From NCBI GenBank assembly GCA_034190875.2, contig CM067356.1, positions 22,255,258 to 22,319,257 of the forward strand: a DNA stretch of 64,000 bases, in the 5' to 3' direction. Shown piece by piece: positions 14,379 to 28,140 of this stretch (its first letter is position 1; each line of letters begins with the position of its first letter). Under the pieces are notes generated by a model. The model was not told the DNA's origin. It did no database searches and saw nothing but the letters and a program-made list of their open reading frames with translations. Made by a program: the position numbers and the translations under genes. Source of the DNA: Urechis unicinctus. Lineage: Eukaryota > Annelida > Polychaeta > Xenopneusta > Urechidae.

Positions 14379-15354
14379 TTTGGCGATTGCCTATTGGGAT
14401 TCACCTCAGTATGGTCATTTAAGTAAAGTAACTGTCTTTTATGAATATTTACTGTCGATGCAGCTTAGGCGAAAGATATTGTCTTTCGATGAATTGAGAC
14501 CGCAGTGAATTGGTAAATGCTTACCTAGGCAATGCACTCCATTTCTATATGAAAAGTGGTGATTATATCACAATTAAGTACGTGACACACCACTTATTCC
14601 TCAAAAGCCATTGACAAGCATAGATCAATACATAGCACCATCGATCTTAGAGTGTGATTATTTTATGACAGTGAACAATTGATTTTTTATGTATCGGTGT
14701 TGAATAGGAACATAAATGATATTTGATTAAATTACTAATGAGGAAATAATCGTTGAACATCACACGCACGACGCCTTATTCTGTGTTGTCGGCAGTAATG
14801 AAACATATCTACCTGCATATATTCACTAATCAGTTCGGCTGCCTTAATATATCCACGTATGAGTATGGCTGCCTTAAAACATCGACTGATAGGATCGGAC
14901 ATGTATATAACATGACAATTAGCTGGTCATATCGGAGCTTAACAAGCGCCATAATCGGCCGATCCGCTGTTGTTGACTAATATACTGCAATATGAAGATG
15001 TGAATACAGGTAGCTGGTTAATAAATGCTGAATTCGACACAAATCTGGTGATCAGTTTTCATAATATCATGTCTTAGCCTAATATCAGTGCTTCATTTAA
15101 ACTTAACTTGATATGCTTGAACATAAGCTCATACAAATCCATAACATGGTGTGATTATTGGCGATGATGCAAGAAATATCTGCTCAAATACAGCAAAGGA
15201 TCTGTAGTGATTGACTATAGGACTGCAAAGTAAGCGAAAGGGAGTGTCCGGTGCGTTAGGCACACCTGTGATGCGACAACAAAAGGTTGATAGTGACAAA
15301 CTTAAAAAATTGATCTGCCGTAGACATAGGATCTTGCCCGTTGATCATCTTCGA
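14379..15354. other. AT-rich DNA with no recognised gene
   Basis: Only short open frames are present. No repeat boundary, RNA gene or regulatory site could be supported. Confidence 0.45.
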
Positions 15355-15980
15355 CTAATGGAACACTGTTTTCTCATACGTACTGAATCCACGAGTGGAC
15401 TGATTCAAACTTGCTACATTTGTCGCTCATCCATTACACGACCTACACAAGGCTTTAGAAATAATGGGTTTGTCCTTGAAGAAAATGGATGCTTCTTGCC
15501 CGATGATCGGCTCCCGCATCAGTAGCATGATGTCACGTGATCTAAGCATGCAAGGCTGACTGCCGCCTCGGGTATTTCTGTGGAGTAAATGTAAGATTGT
15601 CGAAAATGTGTCATATTCTGTGTCCAGCACTAGCTTCGCATTGATTGCTAGATTGGTCTGCCAATGGTTGCAATTAACATTATCTACATAGCGTAGATGC
15701 CCATAGTCTACATCGCCGGAGAACATCTCGTCTAGTAGTTCATGGCTGTCAATAGACATTAATAGTCACGTAGTTGATGGCTAATGGAGCATTGTTTTTT
15801 CTTATTCATTATAATCGTAGATGCCCGTTAAGACCTTCGGCAACACCGAATTCGTATTCTCTCTCCTGCATAGATTTAGTTTATATTCACCTTCGGAGAC
15901 GACGGGCTTGTCCTTGATGAGATGATATGAGCTGCCGGTACTTCAGCGTGACCATGTCACGTCATCATTGCAAGCAAGGC
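15355..15980. repeat. Weak short tandem duplication (about 0.2-kb units)
   Basis: The segment near 15,355-15,560 resembles 15,781-15,980: CTAATGGARCAYTGTTTTYTC opens both, and a GGGYTTGTCCTTGA motif follows at similar spacing. A related GGGCTTGTCCTT block occurs again at 19,043. On the minus strand all three preserve a short peptide around KDKP. The first unit contains a 110-codon minus-strand frame (15,759 to 15,427) that I cannot assign to a family. Confidence 0.5.
15427..15759 (-). CDS. Unrecognised 110-codon open frame, doubtful
   Basis: The frame starts at an ATG at 15,759 and encodes a mixed, mostly polar protein (begins MSIDSHELLDEMF). It has no visible signal peptide or membrane segment. 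The tandem copy immediately to the right preserves only a short KDKP-containing part. It could be one exon of an unidentified minus-strand gene or a chance frame. Confidence 0.2.
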   Translation of the reverse strand: MSIDSHELLDEMFSGDVDYGHLRYVDNVNCNHWQTNLAINAKLVLDTEYDTFSTILHLLHRNTRGGSQPCMLRSRDIMLLMREPIIGQEASIFFKDKPIISKALCRSCNG

Positions 15981-16320
15981 GCTTGTCGTTTGTATGCTAA
16001 CAACCGCATCAAACTTTTAAAATGCTATGTATGCACGGGTTTCAATATAGCTTGTAATTTGTCATTTGCAGCATACTCTTAAATTTTCCTGTGGTGATGA
16101 CGTTTACTCATGTTCATCACAAAGAACCTTATAGCGCTACACATGGTAAGCGTGCATTGTTGTTTGCTGTTTGTTCTATCTTGTCACCATCTAAATTAGA
16201 CAATAGAAAGAAAGCATAACCCGAATATTTTGCCTTCAGTCAAAGGGCTTCCGTTTACTACCACACGTGTAATGTGATCATACTTGTATGCAAATGATAA
16301 ATGTTTATGCTAATGTTGGC
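15903..16320 (+). repeat. Local duplication, copy 1 (with 19,043-19,450)
   Basis: Collinear with 19,043-19,450: both open with GGGCTTGTCCTT, then share AACAACCGCATCAAA, then TTGTTCTAYCTTGTC and TCAAAGRGYTTCCGT, at nearly equal spacing. Strongly diverged. No coding capacity was recognised. Confidence 0.7.
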
Positions 16321-18014
16321 TTATGAAATAGGTCTGTATTTTACCGAGATTTGTTCGGTAAAGCCTCCAGGCCATGTGCATTCATTTTGATTTCTATTTA
16401 ATTTGGCTGGTGTTTGCTTGTGTGGAAATGCTGCAACGGATGGGATTGTTGACATAGAGATGCCGAACACTGTCTCGGCATGTTCGATACCTTTGAAGTG
16501 TGTAACGTCTGTGTAAACATAGGGTAGCATGGTCATTTAAGAAATGATATTCCATGGCATCTATGTATCCGATATCGGCGTTAATTCAGAATTTCTAGAA
16601 GCTGTATCCATACTGTTGACTAATCCGCTATGGAATTATAAGAAAAAATACTTTTATTTCTATCTAAAGTTTATGGAGAACGAATATGATATATATATAC
16701 TACCCTGCTGCTACAGTCATTTGCCACCATCGTCTGTCAGATATTGTATTCCCCTTGAAAACATGCTGCTCTTTGAAATGGTTTTCTGGTGTTTGTCATT
16801 GACCAAGCTTCCCCGGCTGTAGACGGGTTCATTTGTCTGATTACCGGTGCACTGGTTCAAGCGACGAAACAACGATAATATGTAAAGCAAAGAGTAGACA
16901 TGACAGTGATATATGGATCTGGCGCCACTCTCAGAGTTCATGCAGCCAATGTATCGTACTTCTGTTGTGATCAATAGCTTGGGATCATTTGTTAATTTTG
17001 CATTGGCTCATACGACGATTACATGAGAGGAATTGGTCGGGTGTCCACAGTTTTTTTTGGCGTTTCTGTTGTTGGAACTAATTCATAAAGCAGTGTAACT
17101 ATGATTTATGTTCTGAAAGTGAATATCACATACAGCACTCGCTAGTACCTGCACCAGGCAGTTCAATTATACAACATTCTATCAACGACGCATCATGTTA
17201 GAGAGAAGGTCAAGTCCAAAGACATGTTCAGGGTTCGACCCAATGAATGAATCTACATTCCGGGAAAATATGTAAAGCAGTTGTTTCTTGAAATATGATA
17301 CTGTCTTTCATTAAAGCCCGTTTGATCAATGGGGCTTGAGACATGCCTTGCAAATGAACATGAGTTCTAACGAGTTTCAGGATTAACAGACCAATGTATT
17401 GATCATTAGCTGAGAATTCGAGCAATCTGTTCGAGGCTTCACGCAGGGCGAGCTCGGTGAACTTGACAGACAATGAGAGCGTTTGCAGGAAATCAAGCTG
17501 GTCCATTGATTAATTCAATCGCACACTGCTGCAGTACATACCCGCCGTTACCTCCGCTTTAACATGAATGTGCTCTATTTCAACACAAATAAATCTATGT
17601 AGGGGTCTTTTATATTCCATAAACATGCTTACGACACATTCAATGGCTACTAAATGGTTTTGAAAACGGTTGAGCTTCACAAAAGTTGCGTGCCTAAATA
17701 AGCGAAATGAACGGTTCTACTATTATTTATATGAGCTTGTGTTTGTATTATTTGTACCTCTGCCAAATACATTTGGCGATATCCCCTCTCACGTAAAACC
17801 TAAAATTCAGCAATGAATTAAAGAATGTTAACCCACAGCAGACTGATGGAAGGTCACGTTGTATGTGAAGAATGCAGAAATTAATCTTCGATTCGTGCAT
17901 TAAGCTCGTGTTTACTAAATAGGCATAACAAAAGTAAAGATTAAGCCGGAACCCTCTTGGCATAATGGTTTCCATTTGTTCGATACTGTGTGCAAGACAT
18001 GATCCATTAGGCTA

Positions 18015-18590
18015 ATGTGCACATGAGTGTTTGAGTGATTAATAAATAGCAACCAAATATTCGTTAAAGTTTTCATTTTCACTGATCGCATTGAAGTTGG
18101 GTCACTGTCATAGTATGTTACGCCGCCGCACATCCAATGCTGAAGGTGATATAAGCATCATCTATTGTGCACATTTTATTTTGATTGTACGCACATCGTT
18201 AAATCAAAACAAATTCGTATCGATATTAAGGGGAATGTGAAACTGCTAATCGTCATTGTATCTTCTTTGTTGTACTGGTTACTCGTTCGTAACAATCAGT
18301 TGACTTTGCAATGCACATCAGAACCAGCACTGTTGAGACGAGACCACTTGACACACATGAGTGTTTGGGTGATTAATAAAAAGCATCCAATTACTCTTTA
18401 TTTGTGTCTTTCTCACTAACCCTAATGGAGATGGATAACTTGCAAAGTATTTAGCGCGGTCACGCATCACATGCTGAAGCTGCCGCCAATATGCCGGTGT
18501 ATTGGCGGTAGCATATCATATAGTGTGCATATGTCATTTTTATTGCACGAACATCGTTAAATCAAAATAAGTTCGTATTGATATTGATGA
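18015..18590 (+). repeat. Tandem pair of about 0.23-kb units, 0.34 kb apart
   Basis: CACATGAGTGTTTGRGTGAT followed by AATAAA(T/A)AGC occurs near 18,020 and 18,355, and CATCGTTAAATCAAAA near 18,190 and 18,553. The right half is the part that recurs at 27.5-27.7 kb. Confidence 0.7.
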
Positions 18591-18681
18591 CAGCGGACAG
18601 CGTCAAAACAGGCTCAGTTTGATCAAACAGGAGATAACACACAGCAGGTTGTACAACAGAGGGTCTGTAGTAGCACAATGA

Positions 18682-19059
18682 ATGAACAGTGATAGCGTAT
18701 TCTGTACAAGTGTGTTTGGGTGCATGCATAGTATTACAAGAATCTGCCTCTTGGGATTGGGAAGTAGAATGGCTTGCTGCATTACCATTGCTAGTGGCGC
18801 AAATAATGTTTCTACACTAACAGTGAGCATAACATTGGGTGCCGCTATTCATAGATATGATAGTGATACAATAATAACGCTGCAGAATTGTTTATGGTCT
18901 GTTAATGCTAGTGATAACCATTGTCTACATAACGTGAACGCCTATGGTCCACCACCGCCTCAGGATATGATGTCTAATGATACGCGATGGTTGATTGCTG
19001 TGGTCTTACCTCATGACAATACCACCATTGTTTGGGGGAAGCGGGCTTGTCCTTTGTGA
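18682..19059 (+). CDS. Unrecognised 125-codon open frame, doubtful
   Basis: The ATG frame encodes a Cys- and Thr/Ser-rich protein with several potential N-glycosylation sites (NVS, NAS, NDT, NTT) and two weakly hydrophobic stretches, which would suit an extracellular domain. The start region is duplicated at about 27,974 but the copy soon diverges. No family was recognised and no clear splice sites frame it, so it may be chance. Confidence 0.2.
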   Translation: MNSDSVFCTSVFGCMHSITRICLLGLGSRMACCITIASGANNVSTLTVSITLGAAIHRYDSDTIITLQNCLWSVNASDNHCLHNVNAYGPPPPQDMMSNDTRWLIAVVLPHDNTTIVWGKRACPL

Positions 19060-19450
19060 GCATGCGTACATTTGTTCCGCTACGAGCTATTCATGCTTTA
19101 GCGCGTTCACGGCGACTGCAGTCTTGTCTGTGCGTTAACAACCGCATCAAATTGGTACACTGTTATAAAGGTTTCATGACGGCAATTCATATTCCATCTG
19201 TAACATGCTCTAATATAACCTGTATAGTGTAGATTGCAGTTATTCACAGCATTACGGAACCACATGAGACAACACATGTTATGCAAACATCAAAGTTGCA
19301 TTGTTCTACCTTGTCGGCATCGTAATTAGAAATCGCAAAGAAAACAAAACCTGAATGATTTGACTTCAATCAAAGAGTTTCCGTAAACAATTACACAGTG
19401 GGCACACTTGTACGCATAACATACGTCATTGCTTATGCTGCAAATTATGG
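19043..19450 (+). repeat. Local duplication, copy 2 (with 15,903-16,320)
   Basis: Direct-orientation partner of 15,903-16,320, about 3.1 kb away. A further weak match links about 19,880-20,000 to 17,062-17,220 and 27,070-27,200 (RCGGCACTC, GCCTGYACY, then GCATCATG), so this repeat family has at least three members in the window. Confidence 0.65.
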
Positions 19451-20000
19451 TTTGTTTACTGATGCTGATGCATTTTCGACCATTCTGACGCGCTCACTAT
19501 CCATGAATATCTTTTAACTTGCTAATGAGATGATGGCATCGTATAGCACACCATTATGGTTCATCCTAGAGAGCGGGGTTCAAGGAATAAAGCCCATTAG
19601 TCATTTAAGAAACAACCCTGCACTTCAATTTAATATAACTGACCAGAGAACGCACAAGAGACCATGTCAGAGTTAATACATCGAGTCATCTCTTGAAAAT
19701 GGCAGCATTTCGCGGCACCACATCAACCTTGCCGAGAACTCAATTATGGAATTCTCAGTATGATGCAGAAGATAAAGCCCGACACAGAGTGACATAATAA
19801 TCATATTAACGCAATTCTCAAATTTCATGTGTATTTATTTGCCAGCAGACATATTTGTTTTATATGCAATGTATTTGAAACGTATTTTTAGGAGGTAAAT
19901 TGCACATGCGGCACTCAGCAGTGCCTGTACTAAACAGTAAAGATATATATCGTACAATCAAAATTGCATCATGAAAAAAAGAAGCTCAAGTTCCTACTCC

Positions 20001-21259
20001 GTTTTCCAGGCAAAGATCAGCAGCAAGTTTTACTGAACATATCTGCTCGTTTGATCAACGTGTCAGTTAAACTCTTTGCAAATCAATTTATGTGATAAAC
20101 ATAATCAGGAATTATTCGATAAAAGTCCGGCAAGGTTTAGAGAACTTTATCAAACTACGCAACGGGGGCCTGTGAAAATTAAAACGCAATGTGCGCCAAT
20201 TAAGTAGAATTAAGTTTTTTATTTTCATAATATTATCGAATGTGCAAAATAAAGAAATAAGATGTTGATGCGACCAAATCTTTTGGTGTTCATCGATTGA
20301 TGAATCCCACTATGTTAAAAACAAAGTTCCCCCTCTCTCTGGTATACCCGATTGAGTACCATTTCAACGCAAGCATATTTCTCTGGGTATTTCTTTGGCA
20401 TAGAGGCTAACGACATAATACATCGTTGAGTTTTTACAATTGTTGCATTTCAGTAACATATGCAAACTGATTAAGATCATACATAATGCTGATACATAAT
20501 GCTGTGTTGTAGGTCTGGTTGAAATTTAATTTAAGTCATGTATCCTGTATATAAGCGTCGACAATGAAGCAATGTTTTTTTATCTCATAGCAGGCTAATT
20601 GAAAACGACGACGTGAATAAAGCAGCAAGTGGGTGCTATATCTAATTGTAAATGGAACATTTGAAGCGCCAATGTCTGCTTAGAAGCCAAACGATATATA
20701 AGGCTTTTGCATAAAATTGCTTGTCCGTTAAACGACACCTAAAACAACCTCGTTAAACCCATGCAGCGCACCTGGCCCAGATTATCTTTACCCATGGCTT
20801 CTACCAGAACTCGCCACAGAAATTATGCTACCACTCTCTATCATATTCAACCAATCCATTAATATGGATTGTTACATGCGACTTAAAACGTGCCTATGAT
20901 ACACCAATAATTTAAAAAAAGGCCATCGTTTGCATCCAGCAATTGCCGGCTAGTCAACTTAACACCCGTGGTGAGCCAATAAATGGAAATAACTACATAA
21001 CTTACAAAATAGATCTCAGCGTCGTGATTCTTTGCATCAGCATCAAAGAGGTCAGTATCCTTTCCCCAATGTGGACTGGGGAATACAAAGTCTTTACGAG
21101 CTTACGGGGTGCCTTGTGAGCTTTATGCGATATGGTTTCACCACGTTTATGCGGTGTCGTAATTAGAGTGATATTCCCAGGGTGAAATGCCCGGCCCTAG
21201 CCTCACTGGTAGTAAGTTTATATGTTGGCCTTTTCACCATCTGAATAAAACGACGTCAC
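20001..21259. other. AT-rich DNA with no recognised gene
   Basis: No open frame above 60 codons and no repeat partner seen inside the window. It falls in a part of the left segmental copy that is absent from the right copy. Confidence 0.45.
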
Positions 21260-23189
21260 TTAGCCAGCGGGCATGTTCCCCTGTAGTATCCTCTCTCATT
21301 AGCCACCATAGCTTGTTTGTCATATACATTGCTAGTTTACTCGCTATCACGACATTCTGTAACTGGTCTGTGGTCTTAATATGTAAATAACGACGCAGTC
21401 TTAATATGTAAATAACACGTGTTTCTAATTTAGTGTAATAAAACCATACTTATTGATCAATGATGTAGTGCAGTTTCCCCTTCGGAATGAAGTTAGATGC
21501 ATCCATTAACAATTTGCATTCTTTATTTGAATCCAATGGATGATTTGGGAGCCGTACATTGTACAATGGCCAAATTATTCACTACTAGAGTTTTTCCTAT
21601 TATAATAACAATCTCCAGCGCCGTTGAGATAATCACATTTCAAGCGCATCCATTATTGGGTTTAATGTAGCCTCTCGAGACTGGCATAACGAACAAAAGA
21701 AGCAGCAATGAGATTAAGCGAGTACGAGTGTCTATGATGCGAAATCATCGATTTACGGCCACGAAGCGGTGGAAACCATTAGTCATATATCTCCCCCGAA
21801 TACCTAAGCATTTTGTTTGACGAGCGCAAAAGGAATGTGCAGCAATACGGTCCTGTTAATCCCTTCATGTATTAATTTCATTTGCACATATCATTTACAT
21901 TGAAGTGTTCCATGACATAAACAAAATACTTCTAGACATCTGCCAATTGATGTATTAGGAAGAATAACGGTTCGTTCTTATTCTTTCGAAAAACCGATTT
22001 GGCGCGATGTGACAGTTTATAAGTGACATACATACTACAATACTCTTTCATTTAAATATCAAATAACGCAATATAAGCATTGTCTAGGTTCAACATTCAC
22101 CTCCAACATAATTACTGTACAGCCCTATTTGTCATATAGCGATCCCTCCATGATAATGCGATATTATTCCAAAGCAGTGTATATTTCTATCACTTTTGTT
22201 ATCTTTTTATACTTCAGAAAGTGTTTGATAAATCGAGGGGTTTGAGAGCATTAAAACACAAAAGTGTACGGTCGAACCAAAATCACTGTAGAATGTGGCA
22301 TTGTGAGCCTGGTGGTTTTTCTAGTCAGCATCTCTATGGCACGTTTGGCAGTTGTCTACTTTGTCAACGAAACTCCTGGCGTCTGTATTGCAACGTGTCT
22401 TTCAACGCTCTGATTGATCTGATTCATGACAGTAAGATTGAAGTACATGTGTCAAATTTTGCAAATTTTTCTCGTCTCCATTCATTAAATAATGATGGCA
22501 TATATAATAATGACGCCACGGAGTGCTTGGCTGCTCTTCAATGAGTTAACAACTTGGAGCTCATGTTGAAATTAATTATCTCTCAATTGCTTTCGATTCT
22601 TATCGGCTGAATTTAGCAAGAGCTAATTTACTGCATTGAAGACAGTTGTCCTTTTGGATGGGCATAATTTATCGACATTCGCTTTTAGATGTGTCGGGCT
22701 GATCACAAAGAGCTTATATTGACGCTTAGAGGGCTCACTGCACAAGAAATGTGCATGCACACAACTTGCATACAACATGCAGCATGCCATAACGCCTATT
22801 TGAAAAACACATGGAAATGTGGAGGCGCGGTCGCCTTGACTAATTAGATGTTTCCATTATGTAAAGATGAACAACGGTCCCAGCTGTCGATTTTATGATA
22901 GCGCCACTTGACTGTAGGCGTGCCTGAAGCGCTCACCGTGTAAGTCAATTAGAATGAGCTCACTTAGTTTAGCTAAAGCTCTTTGCTTACTGTTAAGGCC
23001 TTTAATGTCAATTGTTCTTCCTTCGCGTCATGTCATGGGTATGTAGGCTGAGGACACTTTATTGGCAGGTGCGTTCTGACGGGTAAAAACGACATGATTA
23101 TAGGGAAAGGCGAACCAACTGTATTGCAATAGAAAACACTGGTATTACATCATTCGTCTCCAAGGAGAGAATCGTGCTTTGGATGAGCT

Positions 23190-25255
23190 ATTTTTGATTG
23201 GCACAGCCCACCTGTTCCACAGAAAAAGAGGTAATAAGATACATGGAAATTGATGACGTGTCCCTGCTTTAATACGGTATTGCGATAATGTAGAGCCACC
23301 GCATTGTATGATGCAATGGGTATTCTGTACTGTGTATTAATTAACAAGCATTGAATTGTTAGATTTGGTGCTGTGGGAAGTGTCATTGTCTGGTGGATAT
23401 GTGGTGAGCAAGCACAATGGGCATTATGCGAATTTGATTGTCGATGAGAATGCTCTGAACATCGTGACTGTCACACACAAGTTGACAACATTCAAATAGA
23501 AGGAGGTTGTCGAGTCAAATATCCACTTTTATTAATCTGTTTTTTGGCTGTGGTTGCAGTTAATGACAGAGATAAATCGTGTTTTATTGTTGAAATGTCG
23601 TTTACATGGTAGCTTTCCCCGAATATGCGATAACGTAAGGAGAAATAAATAGTGGTACACAAATTACCTAACCATATATTTGCGACCATTAATCTTTCGC
23701 TTAGAATTAGTTTCTTAAAATATCAACGTTCTTTGCCTCATTGAACATGTTGCCGCCACGTCAGACTTGGAAGCTGTTATCTGTCTTTGTTTAATGATGT
23801 CAGGAAAACCGTGACGACTACAGCGAGATGTGCCCATTGGCCATGCTCAATTTCGGTTCAAGTTCAACCGTTTTGACCCATCTCAGACAAAACGCTTGTC
23901 AATGGCAGTGGCTCGTTTCAGCTTCACTTGGATGTACAGCATAGGTGTTCATTACATAGGTTCATCACTATCCACTCATTACTTGAGATTGGCTTTCAAG
24001 ATAATAGCGCCAGCTAATTTATCATCCGAATGGACAATGGGTCGTATAACATTGAGACAAATAACAACCACATCACGGTCGTTGGAATAATATGGTAACA
24101 ATGTCGTTACGATCTGTGTTGTTATATTATGTTTTCATTATGTAGTAATATCTGGCACACATCAAACAAGCATTGGCAGATTTAGTAGTTGAGGAGAATC
24201 TCCAAACCTTATCATCAATAAGCACCACCGCATCGGCCACGAAGCATCATGTTTGCCACCCCTCCTCCCAACACTTATCAGAGATCTCAGTTTCTATCCA
24301 TGGTAGCCATGCCAAGAACAATATCAGGATCTCAGGATGCAAATGTATTGACTAAATATTGGTTTACGAGCTTATGTCAATGCAACGAAGACTTATAAGA
24401 AGAAGAAACGCTAATTGAAAAAAGTCGTTTGACCGATATCAATATCCTTCTAGGTGACCGCAAAGAAACCTGATATCCGTTATAGGAAGCGAATAGGGCT
24501 TATAAGACAGAACTCTTTGGTTTGCTTAACTATTGTCATAACGCCGAGCCAGTGCATAGCAAGCCATCAGAGAATACGCACACAAGGTAATCGAGTTGCA
24601 TGCGTGAAAACTTTGCCTGGCATTAAATAATAATTGAAAGGTCGTGTCACCGAAAAGTTGGCCCTAAGGAAAGGTACGCGCGTTAGGCGAGCTCTTCCCA
24701 ATTGGCAAATCCACCTGGTAAACAGAAAATCATGCAATAGGATACCATTAATATCTGATTACTTATCTCATGAGGCTGGTGACGTGTCCCTGCTGGTTTA
24801 ATTCTGCATTGTGACGGTGTAGAACCACTGTATTGTATAATTCAATGGATCTTTTGTACTATGTGGAGATAAATTACCATTGAACAGGCAGATTGGGGTT
24901 TGTGACGGGGGGGGGGTGGGGTTAATGTCTGCTATAACATAACATTTGCGAACATATTCCCTACGACAAATCCGCGACTGTGCGCATGAAGACTCTCAAA
25001 GAGTTCAAATGCAGACATAAATGTCATATTCAGCAGCCGAAATGACGCACAACATTCCACCTGCCTACGTCGATTCGTTAATTAGGAGACTCTCCAGCTG
25101 CATGACGTCCTACGACAGTGAACGAATTTTCAATCTATGGTGGCAACGCCAAGCAGAACGTCACCAGTATTGACGATGAATAACATATACCAGATATTCG
25201 TATGAGAGGTTTGGTTAATGCCACGCTGAAGAATAAGCACTAATTGACGAATGTG
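23190..25255 (+). repeat. Diverged tandem duplication (about 1.5-kb offset)
   Basis: About 23,196-23,400 resembles 24,699-24,890 (GATTGGCA, CCACCTG, GACGTGTCCCTGCT, GTAGARCCAC, TTGTATRAT). About 24,190-24,415 resembles 25,085-25,255 (GAGAATCTCCA against GAGACTCTCCA, CTATCCATGGTAGCCATGCC against CTATGGTGGCAACGCC, then CTAATTGAAAA against CTAATTGACGAA). The order is kept, so this is a tandem duplication with internal loss. Confidence 0.65.
24907..24921 (+). repeat. G-rich simple tract
   Basis: Short run of G broken by a single T, next to the second copy of the 23-25 kb duplication. Confidence 0.8.
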
Positions 25256-25259
25256 TTTA

Positions 25260-25265
25260 AACCGA

Positions 25266-25309
<44 letters not shown>

Positions 25310-25315
25310 TCGGTT
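25260..25315. repeat. Perfect palindrome with (TA)19 core
   Basis: AACCGAATG, then a 38-bp (TA)n run, then CATTCGGTT: the whole 56 bp is its own reverse complement and could extrude as a cruciform. Confidence 0.9.
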
Positions 25316-25317
25316 AA

Positions 25318-26904
<1,587 letters not shown>

Positions 26905-28140
26905 GTATCTTACTTCAGTTGTGATCAATAGCTTGGGTACATTTGTTAATTTTGCATGGGCTCGTATGACGATTACATGAGAGGAATTGGTCGGGTGTCC
27001 ACAGTTTTATTCGGCGTTTCTGTTGTTGGAACTAATTCATAAAGCAGTGTAACTAAGATTTATGTTCTGAAAGTGAATATAACATACGGCACTCGTCAGA
27101 GCCTGCACCAGGCAGTTCAATTATACAACATTCTATCAACGACGCATCATGTTAGAGAGAAGGTCAAGTCCAAAAAGACATTTTCAGGGTTTGACCCGAT
27201 GAATGAATCAAGATTCCGGGCAAATTCGTAAAGCAGTTGTTTCTTGAAATATTATACTTTCTTTCATAAAAGCCCGTTTGATCACTGGGGCTTGAGACAT
27301 GCGTTGCGAATGAACATGAGTTCTAACGAGTTTCTGAATTAACTGACCGACGTAATGATCAGCAGCTGTAGATCTGAGAATTTGAGCAATCTGTTCGAGG
27401 CTATACACAGGGCGACCTCAGTGAACTTGACAAACAATGAGAGCCGTTTAAAAGGAATAAAGCTGATCCATTGATAAATCCAATCACACACTGCTGACGC
27501 ACATGAGTGTTTGGGTGTTAAATAAATAGCACCCAATTACTCATTTTATGTGTCATTCTCACTAAACCTAATAGAGATAGATAACTAGCAAAGTATTTAA
27601 CACGGTCACGCATCACAAGCTTAAGCTGCCGCCAAAACGCGTGTATTGACGGTAGCACATCATATAGTTTGCATGTGTCATTTTGATTACACGTACATCG
27701 TTAAATCAAAATAAGTTCGTATTGATATTGGAGAAATATGAAACTGCATATCTTCATTATACATGTTTTGGCAGTGTCTCGTTCAAAGCAATCAATTATT
27801 TACCGCTGAACTAGATGCTTTGCGATGCACGTTAGAACTAGCATTATTGAGCCGAAACCATTTGACACATCTCGAAGGGTCTTGCAACAGCGACATCAGC
27901 ACACAGCATCAAAACAGCAGCCAGTTGCATTAAACAAGAGATAACACTCAATAGGTTGTACGGGTGGTGGCACAATGAATGAACAGTAATAGCGCATTCT
28001 GTACAAGTGTGTACAAACTCCCATGTTCCCCTGTTGTATCTATCCCCTATCATTAGCCATCATAGCTTCTTTGTCAGATACATAGCTAGTTTCCTCGTTA
28101 TCACGACATTCTGTAACTGGTCTGTGGTCTTAATATGTCA

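Larger units (their letters stand above)
16950..24505 (+). repeat. Segmental duplication, left copy (patchy)
   Basis: Blocks of this region reappear in the same order and orientation about 7-11 kb to the right. About 16,950-17,530 matches 26,905-27,495; 18,355-18,730 matches 27,500-28,010; 21,260-21,390 matches 28,020-28,140; 21,420-22,954 matches about 32,290-33,833; 24,418-24,505 matches 34,185-34,280. The stretches between blocks are missing from, or replaced in, the right copy. The 1.5-kb block at 21.4-22.95 kb is the best preserved. Confidence 0.85.
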
